From Bacteroidia bacterium (GTDB lineage: Bacteria > Bacteroidota > Bacteroidia > Bacteroidales > UBA932), in contig JAGKTT010000024.1 of NCBI GenBank assembly GCA_021153285.1, positions 1 through 46,641 of the forward strand: a stretch of 46,641 bases of DNA, written 5' to 3'. Positions 32,851 through 40,159 of the stretch are shown one piece after another. Numbering within the stretch: position 1 is the first letter of the stretch; each line of letters starts with the position of its first letter. The position numbers and the translations under genes were made by a program. Below the pieces are notes generated by a model that did not search any database, was not told the origin of the DNA, and was given only the letters and a program-made list of their open reading frames with translations.

Positions 32851-34212
32851 ATGGGCGCCTGGGAGGGTGAGATCACTTTGATCAATCAAGAGTCCTGGAG
32901 TACCAATGGACGTGTGATGGCGTTCAGGACATTAAACTCGAAGGAAGCTACTGCAAAAGATTATGGTCTTCAGCCTGACGGATCCTACAATCTGTATATG
33001 CTTACCAACAGCACCAATAATAAGGACGTTGTCCGTGTGGCTTCCAATAATACCCATAGCCAGTTTATATTTAAGACGGGTCCTGACGGCGAGACTTATG
33101 GAGATGCTTTATATAAAGGTAATGAATACCGTTCGGTGATCTTCGATGTGGCGCATTACAGACCGTTCCGTTTCGCTGCACAGGTGCAGGTGGCAGATGA
33201 GTATGGAACCAATCCGGAAATTGTTCCTGCTGCATCGGCCCTTCTGAGCAACGAAGAGTATGGAGATCGAGAAGAGAACGTAGACACAGTTGAGCTCAGC
33301 TATAAGCCTAATCAGCAGGTGGATATTCTCCTTGATATCACAAGTTTCAAGGGCTCGGACAACCGTTCGGTACATCCGTTCGGAGAACTCTTCGGCGAAG
33401 AATTCGAGGTCTATATCGATGCGCCGATGCTTGAGATTGACCAGAGTCGTGTGCCTTTAAACTGGAAGGCAGAAAATAACAGTACCTTGAAAGCTGACAA
33501 ACTCAGGCCCGACCCTTCTGTGCCAGGCCGGTTCATTTACACTGTCAGCAAGAAACGCGCGGATGAGAGGGCATTCGGATATGCTCCTGCCATTAATAAA
33601 GACGTAGCTGACTCACTTTATGACAATTATGGTGGTGCTGCTTCTAAATATGATTGGCTACTGTATCAGCAGCAGAATGGTGGCAATCTGATTAAAGAAG
33701 ATGGTAAATTGAATCAGGATGGTGAGCGCAAACGCTTGCCTTTCACAAAGAAATCCATCACCTCAAAGGGTGACATCACCATTACTTCCAACAAGGATAA
33801 GGTGGTCTTCTGGGACAAGACCTTCGAGGTAAAGACCCAGCATATGGCCGGACAACTTCTTTATAAGAAAGAAGGACAGACGGCAGTTCCTGTCCCTGAC
33901 GATGCCTTCGTAGCCTTCGTGCGTCTGCGCACCAACGCCCGTATCGGTGTGGTGACATTGAATACAAGCACTGGAGGACCGGGAAATTTCGATCTCAACC
34001 TCCGCGATGAGTACACCTTCAGTTGGGACGATGATCCTATTGACTTCTATTTTACAGACAAGTCAGACGATAATAAAGTCTATAATTTCAACTATATTGA
34101 TGACAAAGGCGAGAAAAAATCCGTCGATCTGGAACTCCTATACACTCTCCTGAAAAATAAGAAGCCGATTGTCCTTACAGAACAGCCGGCAGCCGTCGCT
34201 CCTGAACAATGA
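32851..34212 (+). CDS. Large pilus adhesin-type protein, C-terminal part (frameshifted continuation)
   Basis: This frame carries the rest of the gene that starts at 31038. The reading is protein-like from about 32812 (ISDNLDAIKDIQ); the first in-frame ATG in that part is 32851. It has no signal peptide, so on its own it would not be exported. It holds repeated beta-rich segments, VIFDVAHYRPFRFAAQVQV, VDILLDITSFKGSDN and a polar tail ending PIVLTEQPAAVAPEQ. No catalytic motif is recognised. Taken with the N-terminal part it would be the largest subunit of the locus (about 1058 residues). It is the last gene of the pilus operon. Confidence 0.7.
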   Translation: MGAWEGEITLINQESWSTNGRVMAFRTLNSKEATAKDYGLQPDGSYNLYMLTNSTNNKDVVRVASNNTHSQFIFKTGPDGETYGDALYKGNEYRSVIFDVAHYRPFRFAAQVQVADEYGTNPEIVPAASALLSNEEYGDREENVDTVELSYKPNQQVDILLDITSFKGSDNRSVHPFGELFGEEFEVYIDAPMLEIDQSRVPLNWKAENNSTLKADKLRPDPSVPGRFIYTVSKKRADERAFGYAPAINKDVADSLYDNYGGAASKYDWLLYQQQNGGNLIKEDGKLNQDGERKRLPFTKKSITSKGDITITSNKDKVVFWDKTFEVKTQHMAGQLLYKKEGQTAVPVPDDAFVAFVRLRTNARIGVVTLNTSTGGPGNFDLNLRDEYTFSWDDDPIDFYFTDKSDDNKVYNFNYIDDKGEKKSVDLELLYTLLKNKKPIVLTEQPAAVAPEQ

Positions 34213-34219
34213 ATAAGAA

Positions 34220-34545
34220 TTCCCTGATTTACAGACCACCTTTATCGACGATATGCGTTCGCTCGTAGAGGAGGCCGCTCAGAATTTTTCAGACAGTACA
34301 GCTATCTCATCCTGGTTCCTGCCTTCCTTGAGTTTATGAACCGAAAGATCTGGACAACAGCCCGCAAGACCGGCAAGGAAGGCCTTCTCAAAGACAAGGA
34401 CATAACCGATCCGCAGAAATATTTCGAGAATCAAGTCAAGCTTCTGAACGCACGTATGCCTTCATACAAAGCAGTGAAGCGCGTGAAACTCAGAGATACG
34501 GAGTTCCAGAAGAACACCTCCCGTAAGATCACACTGCAGTGTTCC
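34220..34545 (+). pseudogene. Remnant of a long-chain acyl-CoA ligase (AMP-forming)
   Basis: Three collinear pieces of one family are squeezed into about 320 bases. An N-terminal piece (frame from 34226) reads LQTTFIDDMRSLVEEAAQNF, like the start of FadD-type ligases. A middle piece in another frame (about 34290-34380) reads LILVPAFLEFMNRKIWTTAR and KTGKEGLLK, like the helix after the substrate gate. A C-terminal piece reads NARMPSYKAVKRVKLRD and FQKNTSRKI, the usual end of the AMP-binding C-terminal domain. The ATP/AMP-binding core is missing, so it cannot function. It lies between the pilus operon and a glycoside hydrolase whose 3' end runs into it. Confidence 0.72.
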
Positions 34546-36438
34546 CCCTCCGATCTTCACTGAAGTTTCCAATGAAGTGACTTCTGACGGAAGCTGAGGA
34601 TCGATTATAATACGTCCCTCAAGCATATCCGGACGGATACCGAGGAAATACTGGTACCATACACGGAGATGTTCTGCGTTGCTCCAGGCCTGGAGGAATG
34701 TACCGGAACGTTTTACCCAGCTCTGGCCTTCACGTGGATGAGCATCGGCATTCTCGCTCAGGCTGCCGACAGCTCCCTCGTGCAGGGCCTGACGGTTCAT
34801 ATTCTTGAAAAGTTTCCAGGCCTCCTCTTTCTGCCCGTATTCGATCATCCTCTGCATAGCCTCGCCATTGTTCCAGAGCCATATGGTTCCGTTATGGTAA
34901 GCATCATCCTTGTGATAATAGTGCCAGTTCTCGTGCTGAGGATGGAACTGAGGATCCCACTGTGCGAGCGATGCTACGCCCCAAGGATAGACAAGCTCCT
35001 CCCATACTCTGCGGGTAACCCTCTGCTTGAAGTCTGAGTCACTGACCAGATCGAAGCAATACAGCTGGTTCGGACGGAACTGCAGGTCTGCCGATCCGTC
35101 AGTGTTCAGATGGTCATATATCACATAGGAAGCTTTGTCGCAGAAATCCTTTTCGAAGTGGCTTGCAAGCATCTGTGCCAGACCGCTCCATTCTTCAGCC
35201 GATCCGGTGTCGTCCATCATAGCGGCAATCTTGCTGCCCGCCACCAGCTGCTTGTACCACAGCGCCTGGATGTCATTGGCCCTGTTGCCTCGCGGCGAGC
35301 CAGGGATTCCGTTGCGCTTCACATCCATCCAGGTGTCTGCATCAGCGTGTGTAAGGTAGCCGTATTGGTCGGTATAATTGGCGATCGAGGCATCAATGCT
35401 CATTTTGATGGCAGGATAAAGCTCACGGAGGAATTCAGTGTCTCCGGAATATTCAGCCAGTTCGAGTGCCTGGATCACAAGTCGTGGAGTGCCGTCTGTA
35501 GTATTGTAGAGAATGCCTTCCAGATTGGCTCTGTTAGGGATACGGCCGTATGTCTCAGATGCAGGATCCGTATCCTGAAGCTGCACGAAGTCCTTAAGGA
35601 TCTGCTTTGCTACATCGAACTGACCTGTTACAAGACAGGCTCCAGGCATTGAGATGAACATATCGCGTCCCCAATACTCATTGAACCAAGGCAGTCCTGC
35701 ATATATTCCGTTGCCCTGCTGCTCTGTGATAAGTTCGTCCATTGTAATGGTGATCCAGTCCAGGGCCTTGTCCAGTTCAGGGAGATTCGACTTGACAGGA
35801 TTGTACTCTGTGACGAGGGAATTGATCCTGTCTTTTCTTGCCTGCATCAGCGCGTCTCCATTGGTAAGGAATTCCGATAGAAGTGTGCGGCATTCATCTT
35901 CTGTGCCGTAGGTGAGGACGAAGCCCTTAGCTCCGTCACCGGCCAGCATAATGCGCTTGTCAGGTGCTTCGCCGGGAATGAAGAATTCATAGCCATCCGA
36001 GGTGTAAGTCTCTGTAATCAGCGAACGGTCAAGATTCAATGAAGTCTCGGCAGCATCTGTCTCGACAGCAATATGAATGACCGGAAGGTCGTCCATCATT
36101 CGGAAAGTTTCCAGGGCGTTGCTCCATTTACGTTCCAATCTATCCGGATATACGGTGCAGTCGGCCTCTTTCCTGTCCAGAGCGGCTCCGTCCACAAAGA
36201 CCGTATAGTCTGCCAGAATGCGCTTCTTGGCCATATTCCAGCCGGAATACCACTGGAGTTCTTCCTGATGGGTGGTACCGTACCAATAACCGGCTTTCTT
36301 GTCCGTATATGAATATTCGCGGTTCTCGGTGGGTGTTACATTGATTCCGATCTCGTCAGTCTTATAGTCTTTCTCTCCCGTGCAAGAGCAGGTGATCGTT
36401 GCGGCCATTGCCAGAATTGCAGTATGATACAGTTTCAT
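34462..36438 (-). CDS. Amylo-alpha-1,6-glucosidase/GDE_C-like glycoside hydrolase lipoprotein
   Basis: 658 residues as read, with an SPII signal (Cys19 in ITCSC, followed by TGEKD). After an N-terminal beta domain (about 25-215), an (alpha/alpha)6 barrel carries the family hallmark LPWFNEYWGRDMFISMPG (about 250-267), then DADTWMDVKRNGIPG, GNRANDIQALWYKQL, and DDAYHNGTIWLWNNGEAM near the catalytic region. Related enzymes debranch glycogen/amylopectin-type glucans or act on other glucosides. The last true family sequence is near TSVKIGGGTLQC; the final 20 or so residues are the antisense of the acyl-CoA ligase remnant, so the original C-terminus is lost by a few residues. No gene follows it in the same direction. 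Confidence 0.85.
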   Translation of the reverse strand: MKLYHTAILAMAATITCSCTGEKDYKTDEIGINVTPTENREYSYTDKKAGYWYGTTHQEELQWYSGWNMAKKRILADYTVFVDGAALDRKEADCTVYPDRLERKWSNALETFRMMDDLPVIHIAVETDAAETSLNLDRSLITETYTSDGYEFFIPGEAPDKRIMLAGDGAKGFVLTYGTEDECRTLLSEFLTNGDALMQARKDRINSLVTEYNPVKSNLPELDKALDWITITMDELITEQQGNGIYAGLPWFNEYWGRDMFISMPGACLVTGQFDVAKQILKDFVQLQDTDPASETYGRIPNRANLEGILYNTTDGTPRLVIQALELAEYSGDTEFLRELYPAIKMSIDASIANYTDQYGYLTHADADTWMDVKRNGIPGSPRGNRANDIQALWYKQLVAGSKIAAMMDDTGSAEEWSGLAQMLASHFEKDFCDKASYVIYDHLNTDGSADLQFRPNQLYCFDLVSDSDFKQRVTRRVWEELVYPWGVASLAQWDPQFHPQHENWHYYHKDDAYHNGTIWLWNNGEAMQRMIEYGQKEEAWKLFKNMNRQALHEGAVGSLSENADAHPREGQSWVKRSGTFLQAWSNAEHLRVWYQYFLGIRPDMLEGRIIIDPQLPSEVTSLETSVKIGGGTLQCDLTGGVLLELRISEFHALHCFV

Positions 36439-36510
36439 AAAAATGTTGGTTTATCTATGCTAAGTTAAGTATATTAATTGTAATGGTGACTGAACTTTCA
36501 CGGAAATTAC

Positions 36511-36518
36511 TATTTTTG
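36511..36518 (+). promoter_or_regulatory. Candidate -7 element (TATTTTTG) for the guanine deaminase gene
   Basis: TATTTTTG fits TAnnTTTG and lies 18 bases before the end of the leader at ATG 36537. The -33 region has no clear TTG. Confidence 0.6.
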
Positions 36519-36536
36519 CTCTAAATAACACGTAAA

Positions 36537-37052
36537 ATGAATAAACTTAGAAAGAAATATCTTGAAGAAACCACCAGTTTCTCATCAGAAGATGCTAAAT
36601 TTATGGAAATGGCCATCAGGCTGTCCGAGGAAAATATCGACAATGGCGGCGGTCCTTTCGGTGCTGTAATTGTCCGTGACGGGGAGATCATCGCTACCGG
36701 TACTAACCGTGTGGTTCCGAATTCAGACCCGACTGCTCACGCCGAGGTTATGGCGATCCGCAATGCCTGTGCGAAACTCGGTACCTTCCAGCTCACCGGC
36801 AGCACAGTCTACAGCTCCTGCGAGCCTTGTCCTATGTGTCTCAGCGCCTTGTATTGGGCCGGAGTCAGCAGAATCTGTTATGGCAATACAAAGGACGATG
36901 CTAAGGCAATTGATTTCGACGATTCCTTCATCTACGACCAGCTGGAACTAAGCTATGACGAGCGCTCGATAAGATGCGAACATTTTATGCGCTCCGACGC
37001 CCTCAGAGCCTTCCGCAAGTGGGCGGAGAAAGACGATAAAGTGGCGTATTAG
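36537..37052 (+). CDS. guaD: Guanine deaminase-like nucleoside/base deaminase
   Basis: A 171-residue cytidine-deaminase-fold protein. Zinc-site residues are plain: DPTAHAEVMAIRNAC with His68 and catalytic Glu70, and SCEPCPMC with Cys98 and Cys101. The spacing and extra motifs (GGGPFGAVIVRDG near 37-49, FDDSFIYDQL near 127-136) match the Bacillus-type guanine deaminase rather than tRNA adenosine deaminase TadA. It would convert guanine to xanthine and ammonia in the cytoplasm. It starts a short run with trmO, 12 bases downstream. The exact base specificity is inferred from resemblance. Confidence 0.88.
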   Translation: MNKLRKKYLEETTSFSSEDAKFMEMAIRLSEENIDNGGGPFGAVIVRDGEIIATGTNRVVPNSDPTAHAEVMAIRNACAKLGTFQLTGSTVYSSCEPCPMCLSALYWAGVSRICYGNTKDDAKAIDFDDSFIYDQLELSYDERSIRCEHFMRSDALRAFRKWAEKDDKVAY

Positions 37053-37064
37053 TCCAGTATCTCT

Positions 37065-37748
37065 ATGGAAATCAAGCCGATAGCCCGTATATATACCGAA
37101 TTCCCTGAAAAATTCGGTATTCCCCGTCAGAGCGGTCTTGCCAAGGCCCTCAGAGGCAGGATAATATTCGAGCCGCAATACCGCAATCCGGATGCACTTC
37201 GAGGTCTGGAAGGCTTTTCGCATATGTGGCTGATATGGGAGTTTTCGGCCAATCGTACTTCCCGCCAGTGGCAGCCGACAGTAAGACCGCCGCGTCTGGG
37301 CGGAAATGCACATCTTGGTGTTTTTGCCACCCGTTCTCCTTTCAGACCTAATCCGTTGGGGCTTTCCTGCGTCGAGATTGACAGTATCGATCTTTTTACA
37401 GAAGATGGCCCGGTCATTACAGTGAAAGGTGCAGATCTGATGGACGGTACACCGATTTATGATATAAAGCCTTATATAAGGTATGCGGATTCACGTCAGC
37501 AGGCCGTATGCGGCTATGTCGATGCTCTGGAAGAACGTTCCCTGAAGGTCGTTTTCCCTTCTGAATTGTCTGGAAAGATAGGAGATACTTCTGTCATTCC
37601 GTCATTGATCGAGACCTTGAGGCTGGATCCACGTCCTTCGTATCACGATGACCCAGAGAGGATCTACGGACTTTCATTTGCCGGACTCAATGTGAAATTC
37701 AAGGTCAATGGACCCGTTCTGACGGTCGTGGATGTACATCCTTTGTAA
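37065..37748 (+). CDS. trmO: tRNA (N6-threonylcarbamoyladenosine37-N6)-methyltransferase TrmO
   Basis: A 227-residue TrmO (TsaA/YaeB) protein. Typical segments: IKPIARIYTEFPEKFGIPRQ at the start, RGLEGFSHMWLIWEF near 44-58, and the SAM-site region LGVFATRSPFRPNPLGLSCV near 82-101. It methylates N6 of t6A37 in certain tRNAs using S-adenosylmethionine. The C-terminal extension (FSFAGLNVKFKV) is the usual small domain. Length is normal for the family. It lies 12 bases after the deaminase gene, probably on one transcript, and its stop overlaps the -33 element of the next promoter. Confidence 0.93.
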   Translation: MEIKPIARIYTEFPEKFGIPRQSGLAKALRGRIIFEPQYRNPDALRGLEGFSHMWLIWEFSANRTSRQWQPTVRPPRLGGNAHLGVFATRSPFRPNPLGLSCVEIDSIDLFTEDGPVITVKGADLMDGTPIYDIKPYIRYADSRQQAVCGYVDALEERSLKVVFPSELSGKIGDTSVIPSLIETLRLDPRPSYHDDPERIYGLSFAGLNVKFKVNGPVLTVVDVHPL

Positions 37749-37773
37749 GATATTGTAAATTAATGTATCTTTG
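37742..37773 (+). promoter_or_regulatory. Promoter of the FNT gene (TTTG, 20 bases, TATCTTTG)
   Basis: TTTG at 37742-37745 and TATCTTTG at 37766-37773 are separated by 20 bases, a very good match to the Bacteroidota promoter. The -33 element overlaps the trmO stop. The start at 37795 lies 21 bases downstream. Confidence 0.75.
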
Positions 37774-37794
37774 CCGCCCGAAATTCAGAAACCT

Positions 37795-38415
37795 ATGAAA
37801 AAGACATTAAGATCATCAATATTTGCAGGAATCGCTATCGGTGCGGCTGGCTTCGGTTTCCTTGCTTCTGGAGTCCAGTCGGAAACTTATGGATCGCTTG
37901 CAGGAGCTGTCCTCTTCTCCTTCGGACTTCTAACAGTGGTAGGTTATAAGCTGCGCCTTTACACCGGTACAGCCGGATTCATAAAGAAGAACGAAGTCGG
38001 AACCCTCTTCCTGATTCTGCTGGGAAATATCCTCGGCTGTTTCATAGCATCTCTTCTGGCCCGTGTCACTCCAATGGCCATTCAGGAGGCAGCTCAGAAG
38101 ATACTTGAGCTCAGACTCCGTACCGGAGCCATCCGTTGCGGCCTTCTCGGCATCGGTTGCGGATTCATTATGACCACAGCCGTACAGTTCGCGCGTCAGA
38201 AGCAGTATCTGCCCCTTCTTTTCGGAGTACCTCTCTTCATTGTCTGCGGCTTTACCCACTGCGTCGCTGATGCCTTCTACTACCTGTGTGTGCCGATCGA
38301 TTTCTGGATGGCCAATGCACTTGACATCCTGACAGTCTATATCAGCATCGTCCTAGGAAACCTCATCGGATGCAATCTCTACCGCATCGTCCTTGCAAAG
38401 GATCAATATGAATAA
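37795..38415 (+). CDS. Formate/nitrite transporter (FNT) family channel
   Basis: A 206-residue six-span membrane protein. I chose the ATG at 37795 because anything upstream lies inside the promoter at 37766-37773. FNT landmarks are visible: LRLYTGTAGF near the omega-loop after TM2, the TM5 segment CGFTHCVADAFYYL with the conserved pore His, and VLGNLIGCNLYR in TM6. FNT pentamers pass formate, nitrite or hydrosulfide with protons. At 206 residues it is short for the family (commonly 250-285), because the termini are minimal. The substrate cannot be told. Its stop codon lies inside the terminator palindrome. Confidence 0.87.
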   Translation: MKKTLRSSIFAGIAIGAAGFGFLASGVQSETYGSLAGAVLFSFGLLTVVGYKLRLYTGTAGFIKKNEVGTLFLILLGNILGCFIASLLARVTPMAIQEAAQKILELRLRTGAIRCGLLGIGCGFIMTTAVQFARQKQYLPLLFGVPLFIVCGFTHCVADAFYYLCVPIDFWMANALDILTVYISIVLGNLIGCNLYRIVLAKDQYE

Positions 38416-38458
38416 AAGAAAAAATGTTCGGATCGATCCGAACATTTTTTCTTTTATT
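38411..38458. terminator. Bidirectional terminator: 48-base perfect palindrome
   Basis: 24 bases on each side of GATC|GATC (centre between 38434 and 38435) are perfectly complementary. Core ATGTTCGGATCGATCCGAAC is flanked by A6 and T6. It contains the stop of the FNT gene (38413-38415) and overlaps the stop of the convergent DUF2147 gene (38457-38459). Confidence 0.95.
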
Positions 38459-38882
38459 ACTCTACGCGGAACCAGTCCATTGTCCTTCCGATCAGGCCCT
38501 TCTTGTCGAGTGAACCGCGGACCTTCAGTACCTTGCCCTCTACCTTCATAGAGCAGTTGTAAGTCTTGCCGTTACCCGGATCGTAGATCTTTCCTCCGGA
38601 GTACTCGCCGCCGTCAGCCTTGAGTCCGCTGAGCATATTGAGTCCGATAAGCTTGCGGCTGCGGAGTGACTTGTCCGGATTGTTGGAGTCGACTGCCGGT
38701 GAACCGTCAGCTTCTGTAGGATTGGCAAGCCATACGATCTTACCATTGAATGCATCACCGCTCTTATATACTTCCACGATAGCGGTTCCGTCCTCAAGTT
38801 TCCATTTGCCGACTACGTCCTGAGCGAATGCCATACCAAGCGGCATAAGCATAAGAATAATGCTGAAAATAATCTTTTTCAT
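38457..38882 (-). CDS. DUF2147 exported protein
   Basis: A 141-residue protein with a signal peptide (1-21, ending GMAFAQ) and the DUF2147 fold: DVVGKWKLEDGTAIVEVYKS at the start, RSRKLIGLNMLSGLK in the middle (family I-G-L-x-M-L core), and IYDPGNGKTYNCSMKVEG near the end, closing RTMDWFRVE. DUF2147 proteins are small periplasmic lipocalin-like beta proteins of unknown function. It is a single-gene unit with a promoter match at 38908-38915 and shares the terminator palindrome with the FNT gene. Confidence 0.93.
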   Translation of the reverse strand: MKKIIFSIILMLMPLGMAFAQDVVGKWKLEDGTAIVEVYKSGDAFNGKIVWLANPTEADGSPAVDSNNPDKSLRSRKLIGLNMLSGLKADGGEYSGGKIYDPGNGKTYNCSMKVEGKVLKVRGSLDKKGLIGRTMDWFRVE

Positions 38883-38907
38883 CTTTTAAAAGGTTTTAGT
38901 TTCTGTG

Positions 38908-38915
38908 CAAAGTTA
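38908..38915 (-). promoter_or_regulatory. Candidate -7 element (TAACTTTG) for the DUF2147 gene
   Basis: TAACTTTG on the minus strand, 26 bases before the start at 38882, fits TAnnTTTG. The -33 element is not clear. Confidence 0.6.
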
Positions 38916-38967
38916 TCAAATTAACTGACATTGATCTCAGCTAAGATGGTACTTTGGAAAAGATTGT

Positions 38968-38975
38968 TATATTTG
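38968..38975 (+). promoter_or_regulatory. Candidate -7 element (TATATTTG) for trpS
   Basis: TATATTTG fits TAnnTTTG and lies 54 bases before the ATG at 39029. A second TTTG (38983-38986, in ATATTTG) is a poorer match. Confidence 0.55.
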
Positions 38976-39028
38976 TAGGATATTTGTGGTAAAATCACTT
39001 ATAATAACGCCAAAAACACAGACAATAT

Positions 39029-40138
39029 ATGGGAAAAGTAATTTTGACAGGTGACCGTCCGACCGGAAAACTTCATCTCGGACACTATGTAGGATCCCTC
39101 AAAAGAAGGGTAGAGCTTCAGAATTCAGGAGAGTATGAGAAGATCTTCATTATGATTGCCGACGCACAGGCCCTTACCGACAATGCCGATAATCCTGAAA
39201 AGATCAGACAGAATATCATCGAAGTGGCACTTGATTACCTTTCAGCTGGACTTGATCCGGAGAAGGTGACCATATTCATCCAGTCACAGGTACCTGAACT
39301 CTGCGAGCTCGCATTCTATTATATGAATCTTGTTACAGTCCAGAGACTCCAGCGTAATCCTACCGTAAAGCAGGAAATCCAGATGAGAGGCTTCTCTGAA
39401 GGCGAAGATGATCAGAACAAGAAAGGAACTCCTGTAGGATTCTTTACATATCCTATAAGTCAGGCTTCAGACATCACTGCATTCAGAGCCACTACAGTGC
39501 CTGTAGGCGTGGATCAGGCTCCGATGATCGAGCAGACCCGCGAGATCGTCCATAAATTCAATTCTGTCTATGGCGAGACTCTCGTCATCCCGGAAATGGT
39601 GCTTCCTGAGAATGCTACCTGTTGCCGTCTTCCCGGTACAGACGGAAAGGCCAAGATGAGCAAGTCTTTGGGCAATTGTATCTATCTTTCAGATACTTCC
39701 AAGGAAATCAAGAAGAAGGTGAACAGTATGTTTACCGATCCTGAGCACCTGCAGATCACCGATCCCGGACACGTTGAGGGTAATGTGGTGTTCACATATC
39801 TCGATGCATTCAGCGCACCTGAGCATTTCGCAAAATATCTTCCTGAATATGCGAACCTTGACGAAATGAAGGACCATTACCGTCGCGGAGGACTTGGAGA
39901 CGGAACCTGCAAGAAATTCCTTTTCAATATTATGGAGGAGTTCCTTCAGCCGATGCGCGAAAGAAGAAAGCACTACGAGCAGAATATTCCGCAGGTCTAT
40001 GAAATTCTTCGCAAAGGCTCGGAAGCAGCGCGTGCAGAGGCCGCCAAGACACTTGCGGACGTGCGCAAGGCAATGAAGATCGACTATTTTGACGATGCAG
40101 ATCTCATAGCTGAGCATACTAAGAAATATCAGGGGTAA
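39029..40138 (+). CDS. trpS: Tryptophan--tRNA ligase
   Basis: A 369-residue class I aminoacyl-tRNA synthetase. The HIGH-like motif is KLHLGHYVGS (residues 14-23) after GDRPTGK, and the KMSKS loop is AKMSKSLGNCIYLS (about 209-222). Tryptophan-pocket segments include FFTYPISQASDITAF and VPVGVDQAPMIEQTREI. It charges tRNA-Trp in the cytoplasm. Length is slightly above the Escherichia coli enzyme (334). Its start gives MGKVILTGDRPTGK, the normal opening. The next gene follows after 21 bases. Confidence 0.97.
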   Translation: MGKVILTGDRPTGKLHLGHYVGSLKRRVELQNSGEYEKIFIMIADAQALTDNADNPEKIRQNIIEVALDYLSAGLDPEKVTIFIQSQVPELCELAFYYMNLVTVQRLQRNPTVKQEIQMRGFSEGEDDQNKKGTPVGFFTYPISQASDITAFRATTVPVGVDQAPMIEQTREIVHKFNSVYGETLVIPEMVLPENATCCRLPGTDGKAKMSKSLGNCIYLSDTSKEIKKKVNSMFTDPEHLQITDPGHVEGNVVFTYLDAFSAPEHFAKYLPEYANLDEMKDHYRRGGLGDGTCKKFLFNIMEEFLQPMRERRKHYEQNIPQVYEILRKGSEAARAEAAKTLADVRKAMKIDYFDDADLIAEHTKKYQG

Positions 40139-40159
40139 TTAATTGATAACCATACGTCT

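Noticed and set aside
37771..37794. TTG start for the FNT gene giving MPPEIQKP before MKK
   Set aside because: The TTG lies inside the -7 element TATCTTTG (37766-37773), so it would not be transcribed; ATG at 37795 fits the family.
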